Source of the DNA: Adiantum capillus-veneris
Taxonomy: Eukaryota; Streptophyta; Polypodiopsida; Polypodiales; Pteridaceae
DNA length: 64,000 nucleotides
Reading direction: 5' to 3'
Assembly (NCBI GenBank): GCA_014529385.2
Contig: CM043965.1
Location: 62,641,933-62,705,932 of the forward strand
The notes under the pieces were generated by a model, which worked only from the letters and a program-made list of their open reading frames with translations, had not been told where the DNA came from and made no database searches. Shown piece by piece: positions 22,566 to 34,691 of this stretch. Numbering within the stretch: the first letter of the stretch is position 1; each line of letters begins with the position of its first letter. The translations under genes were made by a program, and so were the position numbers.

Positions 22566-22959
22566 AGCAAATATGACCAAAAAAAAAAGAGAAAGAAAAT
22601 ACCAAAAACTTCCTTGTACTTTATGTTGATCACACTTAAGTGGTATAAGTGACAAGATCACTAGTCTTTAGACCCTGACGAGCACTCCTAGGGTTAACTA
22701 CTCTTTAGTCGATATTTTTTAATTAACGTTAGTCAATCTAGTACTTACTTTAGCCCTAGCTCTTGTGTACTTCTCTTAGAGTCAACTTAATAGACCTTAA
22801 CTCAATTGCATTTCATCGAGGTACTATGCTTGTTCTAGTTGGCAATGTTACAATTCATGATTTGTTTTTGCATTTCCTAGAATTTTTGTATGCATCTCAC
22901 TTATTTCACGCCTGCACACGTTGCCTTTGAGCTTTCACAATGTTGTTTTTTGTCTGCTT

Positions 22960-23036
22960 TATAGGTACTCTTATCGTGGATCCCGATGCTGCACTGTTAT
23001 ATTCCGAGGACAGAATCTACATCAGGAAGGGGAGCA
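22960..23036 (+). other. gypsy 3' end with polypurine tract
   Basis: The sequence CCGAGGACAGAATCTACATC followed by AGGAAGGGGAGCA resembles the 3' end of many plant gypsy pol genes and their polypurine tract. It abuts the LTR start TGTTAACC at 23037. The polypurine tract primes plus-strand DNA synthesis. Confidence 0.6.
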
Positions 23037-23563
23037 TGTTAACCACCGACGTCCACTTCTACAAGTAGTTATGAGCCGGGCTTGTCGGTACAATAGAAAA
23101 AGGGTAAGAGTGATCGCCGATGAGAGGCGCACTCTAACTCAAACATTCAAGGGTTAGTTGGCTAAGCATGGGTGCCCAAGTGTGAATGGGCGAGCTCATA
23201 TAAAAGTCACCTAAACCTAAAAATCACTCATTCTCTCATTTGTGCAATTGAAGAGTGCTCTTGCTCCATCTCCTTGTGCGTGTGTGTATGCATGAGAGAG
23301 AGAGAGAGTGTGTGTATGTGTGTGTGATTGAGCATTGCAACAGCACGACGGCGGCAAGGTGGTTCAGCGCGGCATGGCGGTAGCTCCCTCTTCTTCGTGG
23401 CGAGGAATTTTCCACAAAGGCAAGCGTAGGGCGGTGAGTGTCACACCCTTGCTCTCTCGAGCTTGCTAGATTAGTCTGGTTGTGTGCTTGCAGCCATTTG
23501 TGGCTTGCATACAGTGTATGGCAAGTCCCTTGCATTGACACGTGCGACAGACGTGCACATTTA
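23037..23563 (+). repeat. gypsy 3' LTR, family A (plus strand)
   Basis: Starts TGTTAACCACCG directly after a polypurine tract and ends near GTGCACATT. It is the inverted homologue of the LTR at 5068-5612 over ~500 bp, including the GA/GT microsatellite at 23275-23335. The element body upstream is mostly unrecognisable. Confidence 0.65.
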
Positions 23564-23639
23564 CGCACTCACCATCATGTGTGTTGTAAAGCACTAGTCA
23601 AGTGGAAAGACCGACATAAAGAAGGTTCCATGTGGAAAA

Positions 23640-23712
23640 ACATTAGTGTTCTTAAGAAGAAATTTCCCACTTTTTTTTCGAGGACAAAAATACTTCTCCA
23701 AGGGGGGAGTAA
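23640..23712 (+). other. second gypsy 3' end with polypurine tract
   Basis: TTTTTTTTCGAGGACAAAAA and then CTCCAAGGGGGGAGTAA, directly before a TGTAAGGCC LTR start. It has the same architecture as 22960-23036 but different sequence, so it is another element family. Confidence 0.55.
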
Positions 23713-23967
23713 TGTAAGGCCAAGGGTCAAGTCTCAAACCAAGCTTCGGGGTATAAAAGGGGCATGAGTTTAGGAGGAGAGTAGATTCTCAGATCCCAAG
23801 GGCTCACAAGAATGTAAGGTGAAGGGTCAAGTGTGAAAACCTACTTCTTCAAGGGAGGAGAATGTAAGGCCAAGAGTCAAGTTTAAAAGCAAGCTCAGGG
23901 GTTGCATATAAAAGGGGCATGAGTCTAGAAGGAGAGTAGGTTTTTAGAATTGACCCTTAGCCTTACA
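23713..23967 (+). repeat. short LTR with duplicated promoter (TGTAAGGC...CTTACA)
   Basis: Starts TGTAAGGCCAAGGGTCAAG and ends GACCCTTAGCCTTACA, an imperfect ~20-bp inverted end pair with TG...CA. It contains two TATA boxes (TATAAAAGGGGCATGAG at about 23751 and 23917) because a ~150-bp stretch is repeated. TGTAAGG starts recur at 23713, 23813 and 23863. The preceding polypurine tract supports a 3' LTR. Confidence 0.5.
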
Positions 23968-25375
23968 GATGGAGGGAGCATGGTGGGTAGCCACATGGCT
24001 TCCATGGGAGAAGGCTTGAAGGGCACCATGGAACCAATGCGTGGTCATGGAACAAGGCATGCAATCAAATCCATGGTGTGGTCAAGATGAGAGGATGTTG
24101 AGACGTGCCATGGGAAGAGAGTTCAAGGAATTGTCAAGGAGGATGAGCATGGGAAGGGCCACTAGCACACAAGGTGAGGTCTCCATGGATGTACACCATC
24201 TTGATCACAACCAGCCTCAAAGGGGACGCCTCAAGGACACCTCAAGCTTGCAAGGAAGATTCGTCATTATAACATTGTTATCTGGTGCCTCTAGGAAATC
24301 TCACAAGCTTCCTTCTCTCTTTCAGCACCCTTTGTGTAGTTGGGCTACAGTGTCACTCTACACGGGCAGACAAGATGGTTTTAATTGGTCATGGGTTCAC
24401 ACTTGGTGGACTTGACATGTGGCAAGAGTGGTTGTTTAGAGGACACCATGGTCAATAATTCTCTGCCACGTTTTGGAGATAGATGCAGCTGGATAGTCAC
24501 ATATATTTGAGCTATCTGTTGGCTGCCCTTTTGGTTGTATATATGCTCACATTTGCTTTAGACTGGTACACTATTTTTTAGATGGTTTTATGAGTTTTGA
24601 ATTCAATGTCATGGCGAGTCTACACCACACATTTGTACTCTCCCTGCACATCTTGAGCCTCGACACCCTATTGTACCCGTGAGTTCTGGGCGTGGAGTAG
24701 AGTGTGTTGCTAGCCAGATTTTATACAGGTTCATTTGAGTTTGTCAAGTCCCATGCTATTCAGGTTCTACAATTGAGTTGCTAGTTTGTTATGTTGTTCA
24801 TTGTCTATAGTGTTTGATTCTGTCAATGGAGTGAGATTTCATGCACATTGCACTGAGAGGAGCACTCATAGTAGAGAGCATGACACATTATCCCCGCTAC
24901 GTGTGCTCTCATTTTTGGCACGCCCTCTACTAAAATCTCACTCCGGTGCGGTAATGGTCTTGGTCAAAGGTCAAGCTCGTTAATTGGTTGGTTTCTTGCC
25001 CTTGGTCAGTACACCCTAGACCTTGTCAACTTGGCTGAGTTGGTTCTCGCCTATGTCTATTTGGCCTACTTGGTCTTTACACCCCTCACCCTTTCCCTAG
25101 TCCAACTTTAGTCCAACTTTGGTCTAGTCTCTCGCCTCTAGTCCACCAATCAGCAAGTCTAACTAGTTCAACAAGTCTACTCTCCCTAGCCTGGTCAGTA
25201 AGTCTAACTCGCTCAGCTAGTCAGTTTGTTTTAGTCTAGTCAAGAAGTCTAATTGGTCTAGGTAGTGTGCTTGACCAGGTCGAGTACAGTCGGTTGTAGT
25301 TACTTGGACAGGGTTATTGGGTTTAGAGTCATGATCCTTTCTACCTAAGAGGTTGGGTGGGTTTGTTGCTTTTGC
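23968..25375. other. no gene recognised; AGTCTAAC-type degenerate repeats at 25010-25270
   Basis: The 124-codon ORF at 24041-24415 has no recognisable motif. 24795-24900 is the inverted copy of 13630-13775. 25010-25270 is made of degenerate GTCTA(A/G)(C/T)T/GGTC units. Confidence 0.4.
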
Positions 25376-26460
25376 ATGACACATACAAGACGGTCTAAAT
25401 ATCATCAAAGCCCACTATTACGCCCTCTAAAGTACTACCAAAGGAAGTGCCAACCTTTCTTGCCAATTAGAACTCCACCAGCTCTGATACCCCTACCCTC
25501 CCAAGCACCTACGTCAGCTCCCTCAACCAGTTCTTTACCTCCAAGGTCACCTTCCCCAATACACTTTCCCGCAACCGTGTTACCGCAGAGCCTTGAGAAA
25601 CGGGCTCTTGAGCAAGCAACCATGGAAGAGTTGACCAGCATCCTTGCTAAGGTGAACTATCCTTGTGTAGAGGATGGGGCCTAAATAGAGAAGATGCCTA
25701 CTTAGTGCTCTTTCCATCCACCTTGGATGGTTTGGAAGACAAATGGTACAATTAGTTTGCAGAGATCCACTTTACAACTTGGGCCACATTACAAAAGTAG
25801 TTATGTGAAGCTCTCAGACCAGGGGACTTCCAAGAGAAGGTCCTAGATGAGTTGCCCAACCTAGTGCTATAGCCACATGAGACTTTTGCAAAACTCATGA
25901 CAAGGACAAATTCTCTGATTGCAAAGCTTCCCTAGCAGATTCATAGTCAAGAACTAGGTTAAGAAGGCTCTTCCTAAGACTTCTCAGCAAGAACTCCGAG
26001 AAATTCTCCGACCTAAAGCCACTCTGGAGGAGTTTGTTGCAGCTGCTACTAGGATAGAAGGAGCAAGGAAGTTGTTCAATGACTCTTCTCACAGAGAGAG
26101 CACCTTAGTACTTTTGGAAAGTCCTTCTGACCCTTTAACTTCTTTACATAGGGAGCTCAAAGCCTTGAAGTAACAATGAGATCTTCAAGAGAAGAAATCA
26201 TTCTCTCTTTGCTAGGAGAAGCCTCCACATCAAGAAGCTTTGAAACAAATCTAGCAGGAGCTTGAAGAGATCAAGGCTCATCAGGAGTCTAAGGCTATGG
26301 TCTGATGTAGCTCACGGCATTCTCTCACGCATCCTTCACAGAAATGTCTCCCTCGAGCTTACTGTCACTTTTCAGGGACCTAAAATTCAAGATCCTTGTC
26401 TTCACAACCAAAATAAATCATATCTACTCCTTGAAATTGGATTTCAGTCTTCAAGGCTTT
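25376..26460 (+). pseudogene. degenerate gypsy gag
   Basis: A Pro-rich open segment (25376-25684) ends in RALEQATMEELTSILAKV, then a stop. It continues with DAYLVLFPSTLDGLEDKWYN, an Ala/Leu-rich helix and ALRPGDFQEKVLDELPNL across further stops. This is the layout of a retrotransposon Gag: a disordered N-terminus, then a capsid-like 'L.G.A..W(y/f)' helix set. A Lys/Glu-rich coiled segment follows to about 26300. At least four in-frame stops are present. It reads away from the next relic on the opposite strand. Confidence 0.5.
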
Positions 26461-27850
26461 AAAAACACTTCTCCATCAGCACAAACACCCTCTTGACTCA
26501 CTTCTCCATCAACACAAACACCCTCGTGACTGTCACTTGCGGGATACTCCTCATCAAGATACATCAAAAACTGATTCATCACATCATCCTCATCATCAGC
26601 ACACATTATGTCTTTATCTATCTTCACCTCTTCCACTTCAATACGCTGAAATCTGATTCCTCCCTGAATTTCATCCTCTTCAAGATTGATGTCCAACGTT
26701 GGTATATGGGTTTGTATGGGATATTGGTGGCTTCTCTTGCTCACCTCCACTTGGATTCCCTTCTTCTCATTCACCAACTCTTCTTTTGCGTAAGACTTGT
26801 TTTCTTCTTGCAAAGATACAAGTCTCTTGGATGTGAGGTTTGGGGATAGTTGGCGATCCTCTTGGCTCCTTGGCTTCCTCTTTCTTCCACCAACATCTTT
26901 TGGACTCCACCTAGATTGCATTGAACTTAAACATCTCCATGTTTGACTAACCCATTCTCAACATTTCTCTTAGTCTTTTGCAAATGTAAAGTCTTTACAG
27001 CATGAATAGTAACCTGGTCTTTCACAAATTCAATTTCCTATGAATTTTTAGGAACAAGCATGCCTTCAGAACCTTCCATGCCCTTAGAAATTTGTACGTC
27101 TTCTACTAGAATGTGCATGTCTTCTTTAGGACCCTGCATACTTTTAGGCCCACTTTTGTCTTCAATTTCTTGACCTGATTGCAAATACCTCTCTATTGTT
27201 GATTCAAGTTCTTTAGCATTCTGCAAACCCTTGAGTCTATTTGGAGTGTGGTTTTGGGATACTAAGTGCTCCTTTTGGCTTCGTTGGCTCTTAGGATGCT
27301 CCTTTTCTTCTCCCCTTTTCAACACCACTTTCTTGAATTCTTCAGGTTGGCTTTGTGCTTGAACTTATTTCATTGAGTTGGGGCTTACAACAAGTGCATT
27401 TGGAGAAAAACATGAGTGTACCTGATTTTTTCCAACCAAGGGAAACATTGGTGTTGTAACTCCCCACTCATCATCACTTTCATCTTCCTCCTGAAACTGA
27501 TCTTCATACTGCTCTGTCAAGCCTTCAATTGCTTCTTGTAACATCTATATCTTGCACATACTAGAGCACGACTTTATTCTTTTTCCTTCATGACCTTTAT
27601 GCCAATCTTCCGCCTTGTCAAGAAGATTAGAAAATCATCCAAATACTCTTTTGCATCACATAGTTCCTCATGATCTGATCCATCTCAAAAACATTTGACA
27701 ATTTGATACAACTTCTTGTACAGTTCATGCATACAGTATTTGACACATACATCTTCCTTTTGATAGGGCTTGCACATGTAAGGACATTCCTTTGTGTGGT
27801 GCTCATACTTTTGAAAAATAGCGCACTTTTTCTTCTTCTTCTTTGCCATT
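26451..27850 (-). pseudogene. unassigned ORF with knuckle-like N-terminus and internal paralogous blocks
   Basis: A minus-strand frame starts at an ATG near 27848 with six lysines and CAIFQKYEHHTKEC, a C-X2-F-X4-H-X4-C motif, which is a CCHC knuckle with its second Cys replaced. It runs on with stops through 27038-27328 and 26451-26921. The latter two blocks resemble each other (KSQRSQKEHLVSQNHTPNR against KPRSQEDRQLSPN), indicating internal duplication. The composition is highly charged. It is probably part of a retroelement gag or additional ORF. No enzymatic motif is seen. Confidence 0.35.
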
Positions 27851-27889
27851 AATCACACATCAAAAGAATAGAGAGCATTTGTACCTCTT

Positions 27890-28135
27890 TAAACCCTGAA
27901 ACTGCTTAAATTGCATTGCAAACTGAAATACCTGAAACTGCATTCTATAAACTGAAAGACTGAAACTGCATTCTGCAAATGAAAAACTAAAAGTGCATTC
28001 TGCAAACTGGAATGCTATAATATTCAATATGTAAACAGTTGAACTGCAAACTGCAAAATACAAACTGCAGACTGCACATTGCCTAAAACTGCAGACTCCA
28101 AACAGCAAACTGTAGATTCCAAATTGCTATCTTCA
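27890..28135. repeat. degenerate (ACTGCAAACTGAA)n minisatellite
   Basis: Many imperfect copies of CTGCAAACTG/CTGAAACTGCA are arranged head to tail; a small satellite of the same motif lies at 28678-28704. Confidence 0.7.
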
Positions 28136-28869
28136 TGCTGTTAGGGATCTGAAAATTAATATAAACTTGAAAATGAACAGAACCCTGAACACATTTTTCT
28201 CCTAGGTTGTGCCTTTTTTGGAAACACAATAAAAACAAGTAGGAATCTAAACAAGAAGCTCAACAGTCAAGAACTTGCAAACGCCCCAAAGTCTCTCCTT
28301 TGCCCAGATCGTTCCTATTCAGCACCATGGCCAAAGCCAGCAGGATCGAGATGATGGCGGTTAAAGCACGAGAGAGAAACTAAACAACATAACCGACTCA
28401 CCATTCTCCTTGTGATTACTGTAATTTGCTCCCATGTCCATTAGGACGCGCACAACAGGATCGCCAAAGTGTTAGGGGTTCACATCCCTAACAGGTAATC
28501 AATTCAAGAATGATGCAGTGTAGAGATAAACGAGGTAAGAGACTACACATTTAATCATGAAAATTGTAGACTGTATGAACACAAGAGACCATGGCTAAGC
28601 AAGAGAATGTATTGTGCTACCCTGTATTCATCATCACCATTAAACTATAGGCCCAAAACAGCACTACGACTGTAAGAAGACTGCAAACTGCAAACTACAA
28701 ACTGCCGGGTGGTTACATTCGAAAATTGCTACATGCCATATGACTTTTCGGGTATTTCAAACTACCTAGGTATAAAGTCCTTGTGTAAACATGCTCCTAT
28801 GGTTTAAAGCTAAGACCTTAGGTAAAAGTCCAAAAAGATAAATGCCCTGACACATCAGGCACTAATAGA
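28136..28869. other. probable LTR or leader sequence, no gene
   Basis: TGTTAGGG at 28139 and CCCTAACA at 28486-28493 could be LTR ends (355 bp), and GTTAGGG/CCCTAAC also forms a small hairpin at 28472-28493. No duplicate was found, so the boundaries are uncertain. Confidence 0.3.
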
Positions 28870-29150
<281 letters not shown>

Positions 29151-29899
29151 GGATACTACAAGGGCAAGGTCCCATGATGGTGGGGAAGAGACCTTAGATG
29201 AGGTTGTGAGTGTGTAGAGAAAAATATGTAGAGTTTGAGGGAGGGATGCATGTGTCAGCATTACATGGCAGACTTGGGTCCACCATTATGATCATATCCT
29301 GCCACTCCAAACTCCAAAAAATATTTGAAAAATTAGGGTTGGAAAGCTCAGCTCATAAGGTATATTTTCTATTCTGGAAAGGTCTTTAAATTTGGTGAGG
29401 AAGTGGACAACAAATATTGAGCAAAAGCATGTACATTTTTGCCCACAAAAGTCTTCATGGTGGTCCCCCTTTTGTTGTCATTTGCCTTAAACATCCGCAA
29501 GAGTCTTCAACCACGTGTGAAAGCATACCCTAGGGCCTTGAATTTCCTCACCACCATCCATGTGGGGTCAAATTATTGATAATCTATGAGCTTAGCCCAC
29601 CATGAACTAGTCAACAAAATATTTTTTTTTCCTTAAAATCTAGGTAAGTAAAATAATAATATGTACATGGTAGAATATCACAAAAAAATATGGTGGGGTA
29701 GAAATAGGTGGGTCAAATAATAATAGTGAATAATATTTACTTTTTATCAATGTTGAAGATATAGAGTAGAAATAAAACGTATATAGATAGAATGTACAAG
29801 ATGAAAAAGAAGTTAGGGTAGGTTCTCACACAAAAGAGAGGGAATGGAGAAACATTTTAAAAGGCGACCCTCATTAGCCCTCTCCATTAGATTAGGGGC
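29151..29899. other. no gene recognised
   Basis: AT-rich sequence with no open frame of note. Confidence 0.4.
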
Positions 29900-30150
29900 A
29901 TTTATGCCTCTAGTACATAATTAAGTTGATTGAATAGTACAGGAGACGATATCTAGTTTCCTTTTGAACTAGCCATTGGATTTGGCCATTAGTGAGATCT
30001 TTGGGACATTCACCTATTTTCAAGAAAAGCAATATGTCTTGACAAGGCTCCCTGGCTAGAGCATTAATGATCAACAACTCAAACTGTCTTTGAGCAGATG
30101 GGAAGCCTACAACTTCCAAAATTTTGTGACAATATCCACTAGATCCCATG
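29900..30150 (-). pseudogene. gypsy RNase H-integrase linker fragment
   Basis: An 80-codon open segment reads LKIGECPKDLTNGQIQWLVQ then KETRYRLL. This fits the stretch between RNase H and the integrase zinc domain of plant gypsy pol ('yL..g..P.dl...q...l..ka..Y.l..g.LYr'). It follows, in order on the minus strand, the gag region at 31470-32500. RT and the integrase core are not visible, so the element is deleted or too decayed. Confidence 0.45.
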
Positions 30151-30366
30151 AAAAGAATAGGATAGTCACCTGCAATGTCCTAACAATAGAAATTTCTACC
30201 TCCTGTCAGAAAGGGTAAGATTTGTAACCACCATAAGTGAAAGGATAAATGACTATCTTGGCTCCTTCCAAGAGAAAAGTTAGGATCATGATTCCTAAGA
30301 GTGTACCAAAAGTTCTCCACTTATGGCCTCCTTGTTGATGTGGCAAGTTTCAACTGTCTTCAGAAC

Positions 30367-31220
30367 CTAGCTAAGCACTATAGGTGAAGCTAGCAAAAGA
30401 GCTAGTATCCTCCTAGGTTCTATCAAAAAGGTCCATTGTGTTTCCTGACATTGGTAATAAGCCACCAACCTTGTATCCCAAAGACAAGCTTGAGACATGT
30501 TGTACCAAAGTGCATAGCATATACAAAAGATAGGTTGCAATCTACTGGTTGAAAACATTGTCATCTTGACTATATGCATACAAGACCATATTGCCATCTT
30601 TCTCACTTCGGGATCCATTTTTTGTGACTCTTATGACCACCCCTTGTGTTAGGTTTCTTTAAAGGTTTTCTTAAATGCATAGAATACAGTATGATCAAAC
30701 ACAATCTCCACATCTAGGCTTCCAAACCTAGATCTCCAATAAGTTGCCACTGCATCCACTTGCTTAAGAATCTTCTTAGGATGGACTCCAAAATCCCACT
30801 CCTTGGTAACAACCATTTGAGTGTGGTTTGCAATTGCTTTCTTTGATTGGTGTAGTGCCAAAGAATTCATGCTTCCTTCTTGCAATTGTATATAAGGTGG
30901 ATCCACCTTGTTGTGATGATCAGTGAGGATGAGACCCTTGATTTCAAGAGAGTTTTCACTATCATTCGTTGTGGTAGATTCCTCCTCCTTTGATGTTGTA
31001 GCAGAACTGCTAGAGAGTGCACTAGTCTTTAGGTCCATCCCTTGTTGCTTACTGGCCTTTGTTTTGTATGGGATCTCCTTGCCTTTCTACCTTGCATCTT
31101 GAAAATTCCTGTCTCTAAATATTTCTTGGCTCTCATGGACATAAGCAATGTTCTTTTTAAGACAGTTGGGTAGCTCTCCCCCACAGGGATGCTCAAGACT
31201 TGCATAGAAACATCACTCAC
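30367..31220 (-). pseudogene. broken pol-region segments
   Basis: Open segments 31029-31220, 30649-31038 and 30367-30618 lie between gag and the integrase-linker fragment on the same strand. The middle one is Ser/Thr/Glu rich and then WDFGVHPKKILKQVDAVATYWRSRFG. No protease or RT signature can be confirmed. They are assigned to the same gypsy relic by position. Confidence 0.3.
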
Positions 31221-31469
31221 AAGATCACAAGATTCTATAGACTCTCTAATTGTGAAATCTGGAATGCCAGTTTTTCATTGTGGCTTAGACTTCCTCTTGA
31301 TTGACTCACCCTTGGCCTTCATCTTTTCCTCCCTTTGTGAAGCTTCCTCATGTATAGTGTTCTTAACTCCCATAGTGTCCACCTCTTCTACCTTGGTCTT
31401 ACATTTTGCTATTCCTTTGATATCCTCCTCCACTTTTGCATTTCCCTTACCTTCAAGACTGATGACACT

Positions 31470-32510
31470 CTCTACCTGGTTTTGCCAGCTAGTGGTGGAG
31501 GTAAAGGTGGAATGAGGGTATGTGGTGGTGGTTGTGGTTGCATAGGTTGTTGTAGGATTTTCACAACTGGTGATTGTTGTGGTGGCCTTGGTGGTTGTTT
31601 CGCTCTTGGTGGTGAAATTTGGTTTTGTCTTGCTTCTCTGTTGAAATTTTGCCTCCTTGGGTGTGGGCAGTAATACATGCCATGACCATCTTCCCCACTA
31701 TTGTAGGAGTGGTACTCTTGAATCTGACTTCATTGTCCGCTCCCTGACTGCAATTGTGTGCATGCCCTTGTTGAATCAAATGGACTGAGAGATTCTCAAG
31801 TGAATGGTAGTTTGATTGAGCAAGTCTTGTTGATCTTTGACTGATTCTTGTGGTTGACTCCTCTGAGTGGTTGTTGCAGGTCGTGCTAGAGGTGGTCGGG
31901 TCTGACTCAATTCCTCTTCATCAGCATTTCTAGCTTGTAGGTGCAACTTATTGTCTTTAAGGCGGGTCACTTCAATTGCTAGCTCATACGTAGCAGGAAA
32001 GCTTCCCTTCACCTTCTCTTTAAGAGTTGGGCACAACCCACAGCCACAAATTGATCCTCCTTTAGGAAATTGGGTGCCCCTCATCCTCTCTCAATGATGC
32101 AACTCATTGCCCCCATAGATCTACAAGTTTTGACTTAGATGATGCGTACTCTAGCATGCTACCTTGCTTCAACTCCGTCAACAATTGCCATAGCTTCTCT
32201 GATGTTGTGCCCTCTCCAAAACGCTTTACAAAGGATGCTCTTAATAAGTCCCACCTTTCCTTGGTTTCTCGTGCCAAGGTGTTGTACCATTACCTTGCCT
32301 CCAACTTCATTAGAAGTGGGAGGATGTACAAGCGCAAAGCATCATCATCTCTCCCAGGGATGGCACTAGCTATTTACAAGTTGTCTAGAAAGTCTGCAGC
32401 ATCTTCATCCACCTTACCAGTGAAGGTTCAAAATGTTACACTTGCCATTGTGAGAGTGAGGATAATTAACTTTGACCAAAAACCTTTTTTTTCTTGTCTC
32501 TTTTTGAAAG
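31470..32510 (-). pseudogene. Ty3/gypsy gag with ruined zinc knuckle
   Basis: Across frames the minus strand gives IASAIPGRDDDALRLYILPL, then LARETKERWDLLRASFVKRF, then KLWQLLTELKQGSM, the classical retrotransposon Gag helices. 31776-32084 continues as the Gag C-terminus. Near 31690-31735 the frame reads SYNSGEDGHGMYYC, a knuckle in which both N-terminal cysteines have become serine. A Pro/Gln-rich tail (31472-31678) follows. Stops and frameshifts are frequent. In a live element this protein would form the particle and bind RNA. Confidence 0.65.
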
Positions 32511-33652
32511 ATTCAATACATGGATGCTTGGTAGATGAAAAACATACTATCAAGATGAAAATAACTACATCAAAAGATAATTCATGGTTAATCATAGGGA
32601 GGATAAAGTGTAGAGAAGAAGTGTTTATCTCTTGCAGCTGCTCTCTGCCAAACATGGTTGTAATGAGCAGCTGGTAGAACATCTTGCAGTCCAAGATTAC
32701 TTTGATTGATTGAATTCTTTGTGGTGCATAAGGTTGATCTCTTGCGAAAGTTTGATGCACTGGGTCCATCAGATGATAATACGGGAAGTCTCCTTCCTTT
32801 GTGGGGGAAGGTTATAGTAGAAGGTGTAGAGATCTTGGTAGTCGAGGTCAAATTTATAATATCACAGGACAAGGTAGTCTTTTTCTTCTAGCTCTAGGAT
32901 TGCCCCTCTAGCAATCTCTTGGAAAAGCCTGAACTCTCACTCTTAGAGGAACTTCACTTGCTAGCTAGAGCATACACTGGTGTGATGAGATAGGTGGTGA
33001 GTCTTACCACTTGTATTAACCCCAATTGGATTGATACGTAGCAGGCTGCAAAGTCATCATCATAGCCTTGATCCACAAATAACACTCCTTGAAGGTGGAG
33101 AGTCTTGTCTTTCCTCCAAGGAAACCCCGTGTCAAAGACTGTGTTGATGACAACGTCCTCCACTTCACTCGGTAGACGACGTAGAATCCATGCTGTTGTC
33201 TCTAGTTCTTCGCTCATGAGATGAGAGTGAAGCATAAAAAGAATTTGGAAGATTTATCCTTTTGTTTTGAAGACACGGTGATTGTCGACGTTGACATCCT
33301 TGAATATTTTGGTGCAAGGGAGAGGGAGGGACCACATGCTCATAACAACTTCCTCAAGTTGCAAAGGCTAGTTGTGGGTGTTGGTGGTGGGGGTGTGAGT
33401 GAAGAGAACCCTGGTGCTACGTGAAAGCTTATCGAGGCAACATGCTCGTGCGGATGTCAAGGGAGAAAATGATGGCTCCTTCGTCACATTGGGCTGCACT
33501 CATCTTGAAGGTGTGGTTTTTGGCAACAGTGTGAGCATGGTGTGGCACATGTCTTGCTTTTATGTCTACGAGGATGATTAGAAATGTACACAGTTTGAGG
33601 AGGAAAAGAGGCTCTTACCACCTCTTAAATACTGATGATAGAGCACCCTGAC
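32511..33652. other. no gene recognised
   Basis: The minus-strand segment 32588-32872 may be the Gag N-terminus by position. 32954-33235 (minus) and the plus-strand segments 33221-33581 show no recognisable motif. Confidence 0.35.
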
Positions 33653-33781
33653 AAGAGTGTCTTATGACTTGTGTCAAGCTTTCTACAAGGTCCTCCTCTT
33701 CAGTGGTCCAATTGGCAAGAGTGCCTTGATGACTTGTGTCAAGCTTTCTACAAGGTCCTCCTCTTCAGTGATCCAACTGGA
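33653..33781. repeat. 64-bp tandem duplication
   Basis: AAGAGTGTCTTATGACTTGT... recurs at 33717 (AAGAGTGCCTTGATGACTTG...). The two copies share GTCAAGCTTTCTACAAGG and TCCTCCTCTTCAGTG and differ by a few substitutions and one indel. Confidence 0.85.
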
Positions 33782-33959
33782 GCATTCAAGAAGCCACTCA
33801 TCCAACCATGAAGAAAGTCAAACATGTCAGTCTTGTAAACTAAAGGTCTCAAGAGCCCTCCTCAGTGGGGGCACCAATGAAATGATGGCGGGAAATCGCA
33901 GTCGGGTAGGGGTGCTCCTCTTCACCTCCTCGATTGGAGTCCACCATCACCTCAGGGAA

Positions 33960-34286
33960 AGATAGGTATTGGTGCCCATGCTTGACTTAGTAGCTACAGT
34001 GCAAGCATTTGCAGCAAGGATTGGCAGTCGTACAATGACTGACACTAGCATGATGCATAGTAGATTTTTGCAGACCATAAAAAGTTGTATGTGAGATTTT
34101 CATGTAGGCTCTAGCATAGATACACACATTTGCCTATCACTAGAGCCCATACAGCTGCATGTAGATCGACCGAGCGAGCTAGTGGGCATAGGTTGAGAGA
34201 GTCTCTCGCTTGTTTTCTTATACACATACTAGTAGTTTCACTAGTAGGACCCACTTATCGGCACGCTCGCTTTTAAGTGGGTGATT
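33960..34286 (+). pseudogene. retroelement fragment related to 10160-10330, with polypurine tract
   Basis: The frame reads ARIGSRTMTDTSMMHSRF, similar to RVITDTIMMHNG at about 10200. The DNA also matches in TGACTGACACTAGCATGATG-like blocks. TTTTAAGTGGGTGAT at 34272-34286 looks like a polypurine tract directly before an LTR start. Confidence 0.4.
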
Positions 34287-34690
34287 GTTGGGATAACGGC
34301 CTTTGTGCCTTGCCTTGCCGCTCAGGCTATGGGCATCCGCACACTGACCACCTTATTACTTTGTACATATACAAAGAATAAGGGGCATCTCATTCTTGAT
34401 TCTTGCTCCACCCACACACCTTGCACTCCTTCTCCTTCTTTCTCTTCTTGCACGCACAACACCGCACATGCATTCCGCATTGCACGGAACTCTTCAATGT
34501 AAGATCGTTGCCTCTTGCCTTGGCCCTGCTCAAGATCCTTGTCCTCCCACTATGCATTGGGTATTTCCACCTTGGCTAGGGTATTTGACTTCCTTGTTTG
34601 CCAAGTTAGGGTTGGCACTCTCTGTTCTATTGATCTTGCCGCCCCTAAAGTCACTTGGCCCTTTTTAACCCATTCATTCTCTCAAATTCT
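34287..34690 (+). repeat. copia-like 3' LTR (approximate)
   Basis: TGTTGGGATAACGG starts right after AAGTGGGTGAT, the arrangement typical of copia 3' LTRs. CT-rich promoter-like DNA follows. The right end is not defined; it abuts the next LTR at 34692. Confidence 0.4.
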
Positions 34691-34691
34691 T

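Noticed and set aside
24041-24415. 124-aa plus-strand ORF
   Set aside because: No recognisable domain, located directly after an LTR; too little evidence to call a gene.
28472-28493. GTTAGGG/CCCTAAC hairpin as terminator
   Set aside because: Plant context and LTR-like termini make it more likely part of an LTR end; also a short telomere-like heptamer, but single, so no telomeric repeat.
29900-32510. Complete autonomous gypsy element
   Set aside because: Only gag and linker pieces are recognisable; no RT, RNase H or integrase core and no confirmed LTR pair.
32156-32677. 173-aa plus-strand ORF
   Set aside because: Antisense of gag helices that are clear on the minus strand.
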